DNA of 16,863 nt. Source: Treponema sp. GTDB lineage: Bacteria > Spirochaetota > Spirochaetia > Treponematales > Breznakiellaceae. Below the pieces are notes generated by a model. The model saw nothing but the letters and a program-made list of their open reading frames with translations. It was not told the DNA's origin and made no database searches. The position numbers and the translations under genes are program-made. The stretch is from positions 1-16,863 of the forward strand of contig JAISJS010000036.1 of NCBI GenBank assembly GCA_031261385.1. Direction: 5' to 3'. This document shows positions 14,812 through 16,863 of the stretch, piece by piece. Positions within the stretch are counted from its first letter, which is position 1; each line of letters opens with the position of its first letter.

Positions 14812-15067
14812 GCGTATAAAATTGGAATTAACCGACACGCTGATTGAAGGGGCAATCGACAGCATTTCAGGCTTTATCGTGGCAAAGGCCGCAGACAGCC
14901 TCCATAAGCCGGTTGATGAAGTTATGGATATTTTTCTGCAATCCAACACCTACAAATTACTCAGCAATAAAAATACCGGTCTTTACTGGGACAGCCTGAG
15001 TGAAACCCTGGATATGTTTATGGGGGAAACGCAGAGTAAATTTGGCGCTTGCCCTATTCTCCTGTAA
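14783..15067 (+). CDS. Small conserved partner of the DUF3791-like gene, function unknown
   Basis: 94 residues from an ATG inside the end of the upstream gene (overlap 14783-14811). Two helices (ELNERIKLELTDTLIEGAID and GFIVAKAADSLHKPVDEVMD) lead to a conserved-looking end, FLQSNTYKLLSNKNTGLYWD followed by SLSETLDMFM. This tail resembles the 'f..S.TY..L....TgLy..S' ending of the small proteins that accompany DUF3791/DUF3990 genes. The ribosome site is poor (AGAGCGG), consistent with coupling to the upstream gene. It could be a decayed or diverged member of a toxin-antitoxin-like module, but that is unproven. Confidence 0.6.
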   Translation: MQAIYTELNERIKLELTDTLIEGAIDSISGFIVAKAADSLHKPVDEVMDIFLQSNTYKLLSNKNTGLYWDSLSETLDMFMGETQSKFGACPILL

Positions 15068-15113
15068 GTGTTATATTTTATGTGGTTATAGTCCAAGCAG
15101 AGGAGGTTAAACC

Positions 15114-15293
15114 ATGATGCCTAAACAAAACGATGTAAAAAACTCCAAAATAAAGGTTAAACCTATTCGCGCTACCGTTGTAGAAGACCCCGCTGATTGG
15201 AAGAAAATGTGGAATGTAGCCCTTACCCCTCCCTCCGAAGCCCAGCTTTCCCGAATGAAACATCTGCGCCAATGTTTTAGCCAGCAACAATGA
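15114..15293 (+). CDS. 59-residue hypothetical protein with strong ribosome site
   Basis: ATG at 15114, stop TGA at 15291-15293. A perfect AGGAGG (15101-15106) lies 7 nt before the ATG, the best ribosome site in this part of the window, which makes it a likely real gene despite its size. The N-terminal half is basic (PKQNDVKNSKIKVKPIRATV); the C-terminal half has Trp-rich and helical stretches (DPADWKKMWNVAL, then EAQLSRMKHLRQCFSQ). No known family is recognised. It lies 46 nt after the DUF3791 partner and may be the third gene of the same unit, or a stand-alone small regulator. Confidence 0.6.
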   Translation: MMPKQNDVKNSKIKVKPIRATVVEDPADWKKMWNVALTPPSEAQLSRMKHLRQCFSQQQ

Positions 15294-15353
15294 TTATTGC
15301 TTCCATCTGAGCCTACTTCCCCGCTTTCCTCTCCTTAAATGATATCGACAAAT

Positions 15354-15473
15354 TACGATACTATTCCTTGCATATAAAAAAGCCGCAATCGGGTAATTTG
15401 ACCCGCCTGAAAAATCAGACCGGTCAACCTCGCATATGCGGCTTTCAGGCCAACGCCTACTTTTAGTATCGTA
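15354..15473. repeat. 10-bp perfect inverted repeat bracketing the candidate small RNA
   Basis: TACGATACTA (15354-15363) and TAGTATCGTA (15464-15473) are exact reverse complements 100 bp apart. Together with the inner AAAGCCGCA/TGCGGCTTT stem this makes a nested fold. The pair may be the ends of an old small insertion, but no flanking target duplication was found. Confidence 0.6.
15374..15458 (-). ncRNA. Candidate ~85-nt structured small RNA with intrinsic terminator
   Basis: A minus-strand transcript starting near 15458, downstream of a good promoter, would fold as follows. A 5' hairpin AGGC-GUUG-GCCU is followed by a stem AAAGCCGCA (15445-15437) pairing with UGCGGCUUU (15387-15379) that runs straight into six U residues. 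Inside the stem is a second hairpin: UUGACC and GGUCAA flanks (15427-15422 and 15403-15398), then CUGA-UUUU-UCAG. This looks like a riboswitch-like or stand-alone sRNA with intrinsic termination. The next gene on this strand downstream is about 900 nt away, so regulation in cis is less likely. No known RNA family is recognised. Confidence 0.45.
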
Positions 15474-15493
15474 TAAACAGCCTGTATAGTCAA
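15465..15493 (-). promoter_or_regulatory. Sigma70-type promoter for the candidate small RNA
   Basis: Reading the minus strand, TTGACT (15493-15488), a 17-bp spacer, and GATACT (15470-15465) give optimum spacing. The -10 lies in the right half of a 10-bp inverted repeat (TACGATACTA at 15354-15363, TAGTATCGTA at 15464-15473) that brackets the RNA. Supported only by consensus match. Confidence 0.5.
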
Positions 15494-15502
15494 GACAAAA
15501 TA

Positions 15503-15511
15503 CCCTTCACC
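15503..15511. repeat. Left 9-bp target duplication of element copy 1
   Basis: CCCTTCACC, identical to 15668-15676 on the other side of the element. Confidence 0.85.
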
Positions 15512-15667
15512 TAGTAATTCCAAATGAGGAAAAAATCGGAAGAAATTTAACCGCAAAGTCGAATAAGTTAAAGAAGGAATAAAAAAAATTCCTTCCTTTT
15601 TCGACTGCGAACCGAAGGTTCGATTCGACTTTGCGGTTTGTATTCTCTCTTGAATTTGGAATTGCTT
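15512..15667 (+). mobile_element. Miniature inverted-repeat transposable element, copy 1 (156 bp)
   Basis: A non-coding element with terminal inverted repeats TAGTAATTCCAAAT and (reverse complement of the right end) AAGCAATTCCAAAT. It has an inner inverted pair AACCGCAAAGTCGAA / TTCGACTTTGCGGTT, so it can fold into a long hairpin. A perfect 9-bp duplication (CCCTTCACC) flanks it. Copy 2 at 16619-16759 is the same element in the opposite orientation; about 60 bp next to the left end are identical. Compared with copy 2 there are about 15 extra bases in the centre containing their own small palindrome (CGAACC-GAA-GGTTCG). No transposase is encoded, so mobility would need an enzyme supplied elsewhere; a 9-bp duplication is compatible with several IS families, which I cannot choose between. 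Confidence 0.85.
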
Positions 15668-15676
15668 CCCTTCACC
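15668..15676. repeat. Right 9-bp target duplication of element copy 1
   Basis: CCCTTCACC, identical to 15503-15511. Confidence 0.85.
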
Positions 15677-15693
15677 CTGCACCCTTCCTACTT

Positions 15694-15731
15694 CCTACTT
15701 CCTCCCCTTCCCGCCCGAAGCCTTCTTTTTA
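15694..15731. repeat. 38-bp direct repeat, distal copy
   Basis: Perfect match to 16766-16803, same orientation, 1072 bp apart. On the minus strand it duplicates the last codons and TAG stop of the gene at the right edge (sequence for KKKASGGKGRK-stop). Here it is detached from that gene and lies 5 bp past the stop of the XRE antitoxin gene. A 7-bp unit CCTACTT is tandemly doubled at its left end (15687-15700). Confidence 0.9.
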
Positions 15732-15736
15732 GCTGT

Positions 15737-16051
15737 TCATACCCGCAACAAAATTTCCTGTTCCGAAGATACCGGTTTCCCCTTGGGATAGGTCCTGATT
15801 TCCAGTCCCATGCCCAAACTATCCAGATAATCAATAAGGGTCGAAATCTTAATGTCCTTCCGGTTCTCCAATTTTGAAACCGCAGTCTGGGTAAAACTGG
15901 ATACTTCACTTTGCTTTATATCATGTTTTTCCCTAAGCATGCTTAACCTGATATTAAGGCTTTCCTTCTCGGCGATTTTACGGGCCTTTTCAAGAGTTTC
16001 CGGTTTCATTTTAGCGTCAAGTTCACTTATTGGGTGGAATTTTTTTGCCAT
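15737..16051 (-). CDS. XRE-family helix-turn-helix antitoxin (no adjacent partner toxin seen)
   Basis: 104 residues from the ATG at 16051, preferred over the longer frame because AGGAG lies 7 nt upstream (AAAAGGAGAAAAAAATGG). The N-terminal MAKKFHPISELDAKMKPETL and helical KARKIAEKE stretch, then the helix-turn-helix (LREKHDIKQSEVSSFTQTAV followed by SKLENRKDIKISTLIDYLDS), and GLEIRTYPKG tail match XRE antitoxins of the HigA type that partner Gp49/HigB-like RelE toxins. Such antitoxins bind their toxin and repress their own operon. The toxin gene is normally directly upstream; here only a promoter-poor gap and a truncated, unrelated-type higBA remnant are found. It is either orphaned or paired with a toxin elsewhere. 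Confidence 0.8.
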   Translation of the reverse strand: MAKKFHPISELDAKMKPETLEKARKIAEKESLNIRLSMLREKHDIKQSEVSSFTQTAVSKLENRKDIKISTLIDYLDSLGMGLEIRTYPKGKPVSSEQEILLRV

Positions 16052-16139
16052 TTTTTTCTCCTTTTCCTTTTTTTTCAAGGTACAAGCCGTAAATTTGTTC
16101 TGCATTAATTAAAGGTTATGGGCTCTTAGTCGGGGAAAT

Positions 16140-16340
16140 TCAGTGCCGGGGACTGATAAAAGCCGGGATTATGGGTTTGCTCCGGGAAATACCGGCTTTG
16201 AGGGGAGTTTTATGCTCCTGAACAAGACAATCACGATCATATTCTTGCATTTCGGCATCGCTAATCTTGCCTGCCCGGTGCCAATCATCCGCCATTTCGT
16301 GGCAGACCATTAACAATTCACTTTCATATTTCTTTTTCAT
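16140..16340 (-). pseudogene. 3'-truncated HigA-like antitoxin
   Basis: 66 codons. The first ~42 residues (MKKKYESELLMVCHEMADDW, then HRAGKISDAEMQEYDRDCLV) match the N-terminal region of the antitoxins that follow HigB (PF06296-type) toxins, which normally run to about 100 residues with a helix-turn-helix. After VQEHKTP the frame continues as 22 unrelated residues to a stop, and no HTH is found in any frame downstream. The 3' part is therefore lost. A good GGGGGAAAAG ribosome site precedes the ATG, 9 nt after the toxin remnant, so the original toxin-antitoxin gene order is preserved. Confidence 0.65.
16158..16199 (-). terminator. Weak possible terminator after the HigA-like remnant
   Basis: On the minus strand AAAGCCGG (16199-16192) can pair with CCGGCTTT (16166-16159), followed by a short T run. 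The 25-nt loop is large, so the call is weak. It lies between the higA remnant and the XRE gene. Confidence 0.3.
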
Positions 16341-16349
16341 CTTTTCCCC

Positions 16350-16601
16350 CTAAATCTCAATCAATCGTCCATTTTTAAGTTCATCCTGAATATCAACATC
16401 AGTAAATGAAAATAAGCGTTTGGCCGTTCGCTTCAAAACCCTCAATTCTTTATCGCTGATATTGGCGAGAGCGGACTTTGCAAACCCATACTGAAAAAAA
16501 GTTTTATCCCCACTCCTAAAAAAAACAATTACCCTAAATCCGCCCCGCTTTCCCTCACCCGGACGGGCTGCCCGCACTTTAAAGACTCCTCCACCCTCCA
16601 C
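16350..16601 (-). pseudogene. 5'-truncated HigB/RelE-family toxin
   Basis: The readable part begins GGGVFKVRAARPGEGKRGGF, then RVIVFFRSGDKTFF, QYGFAKSALANISDKELRVL, and ends GRLIEI. This matches the C-terminal two thirds of HigB-type RelE toxins (usual form ~110 residues with 'LGGgvyKkR.ArpG.GKrGGyR'). About 35-40 N-terminal residues, including the first strand and helix, are missing. Directly upstream is non-homologous polypyrimidine sequence with an in-frame TGA at 16607-16605. The GTG at 16601 is probably not a real start. The mRNA-cleaving activity is presumably lost. The 5' end lies about 20 bp from the mobile element copy at 16619. Confidence 0.7.
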
Positions 16602-16609
16602 CTTTCACC

Positions 16610-16618
16610 CTGTCCCCT
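16610..16618. repeat. Left 9-bp target duplication of element copy 2
   Basis: CTGTCCCCT, identical to 16760-16768. Confidence 0.85.
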
Positions 16619-16759
16619 CAGCAATTCCAAATTCAAGAGAGAATGCAAACCGCAAAGTCGAAAAAGTCGAAAAAGGAAGAAAATTTTCTTATCCCTTCTT
16701 TAACTTATTCGACTTTGCGGTTAAATTTCTTCCGATTTTTTCCTCATTTGGAATTACTG
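16619..16759 (-). mobile_element. Miniature inverted-repeat transposable element, copy 2 (141 bp)
   Basis: The same element as copy 1 but inverted. Termini are CAGCAATTCCAAAT at the left and ATTTGGAATTACTG at the right, 13 of 14 bp complementary. A perfect but different 9-bp duplication (CTGTCCCCT) flanks it, so this was an independent insertion. The right duplication includes the first bases of the stop codon of the gene at the right edge, yet the stop is restored. It lies between that gene and the higB remnant. No coding potential. Confidence 0.85.
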
Positions 16760-16768
16760 CTGTCCCCT
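16760..16768. repeat. Right 9-bp target duplication of element copy 2
   Basis: CTGTCCCCT, identical to 16610-16618. Its last 3 bp overlap the 38-bp direct repeat. Confidence 0.85.
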
Positions 16769-16803
16769 ACTTCCTCCCCTTCCCGCCCGAAGCCTTCTTT
16801 TTA
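16766..16803. repeat. 38-bp direct repeat, gene-proximal copy
   Basis: Identical to 15694-15731. This copy is the authentic 3' end of the minus-strand gene at the window edge: it supplies the last 11 codons and the TAG stop. Confidence 0.9.
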
Positions 16804-16863
16804 ACAGTCACCCCCTGCCTCTCGCCCTGGTTTTCGCGGTATTCCACGAGCCAGTCGAGGTAT
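16767..16863 (-). CDS. 3' end of an unidentified gene (lysine/glycine-rich tail)
   Basis: The minus strand from the edge reads YLDWLVEYRENQGERQGV, then TVKKKASGGKGRK and a TAG stop at 16769-16767. Only 32 residues are visible, too few to name the protein; the basic flexible tail suggests a nucleic-acid or ribosome contact, but that is a guess. The last 38 bp are duplicated at 15694-15731 and an inserted element abuts the stop. Confidence 0.6.
   Translation of the reverse strand, partial: YLDWLVEYRENQGERQGVTVKKKASGGKGRK

Noticed and set aside
15379..15445. tRNA-like cloverleaf
   Set aside because: Acceptor-like stem is present but there is no T-loop GTTCGANNC, no anticodon loop of 7 nt and no standard D-loop; the minus-strand terminator reading fits better.
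15354..15473. Integron attC site
   Set aside because: No GTTRRRY/RYYYAAC core pair was found at the ends of the inverted repeat.
15353..15682. Minus-strand 109-residue ORF
   Set aside because: It runs across the MITE and the candidate RNA and has no ribosome site or domain; better explained by those features.
15512..16759. Invertible switch between the inverted MITE copies
   Set aside because: No recombinase is present and the independent target duplications show two insertions; inversion is possible by chance recombination but nothing supports it.

Overview
The window looks like a chromosomal segment from a spirochaete, most likely a Treponema with base composition a little above 50% G+C (termite-gut type). 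The reasons are a radical SAM/SPASM protein matching the spirochaete-restricted 'spiro-SPASM' family, a spirochaete-style lipoprotein, an endonuclease-type MutL, and overall gene content. The genus is inferred from family knowledge, not from a database search.

Layout. 1-1595 (minus) holds most of a spiro-SPASM protein that runs off the left edge. It diverges from a plus-strand run: MFS transporter (1692-2954), xseA (2962-4152), a repeat-filled gap, xseB (4321-4575), mutL overlapping xseB (4568-6337), a 905-residue membrane-anchored beta-propeller protein (6395-9112), and a lipoprotein with a TPR-like body and SLH-like end (9133-10257). This run meets a convergent HtrA/DegP protease (10387-11904, minus) across an imperfect inverted repeat. 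Upstream of htrA on the minus strand is a compact four-gene run transcribed leftward: a UspA-like protein, a small flavodoxin-like protein, a type III J-domain protein and methionine aminopeptidase.

The run xseA-xseB-mutL puts the exonuclease VII subunits next to the mismatch-repair nickase, so incision and strand removal may be co-expressed. The htrA and J-domain/map/usp genes form a protein-quality-control and stress neighbourhood.

From about 14.5 kb to the right edge the DNA is accessory: more A+T-rich, with very small genes. A plus-strand group has a DUF3791-like protein, a 94-residue partner and an unannotated 59-residue ORF with a perfect AGGAGG. A strong promoter, a structured segment and a U-tract terminator suggest an ~85-nt minus-strand small RNA (about 15374-15458). 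Next comes a toxin-antitoxin graveyard: an intact XRE antitoxin without a visible toxin, a 3'-truncated HigA-like antitoxin, and a 5'-truncated HigB/RelE-like toxin.

The toxin-antitoxin block is bracketed by two copies, in opposite orientation, of a 141-156 bp miniature transposable element. Each copy has ~14-bp terminal inverted repeats and its own perfect 9-bp target duplication. The block is also flanked by a perfect 38-bp direct repeat, one copy of which is the 3' end, including the stop codon, of the gene cut by the right edge. This nested structure is the most unusual part of the window.
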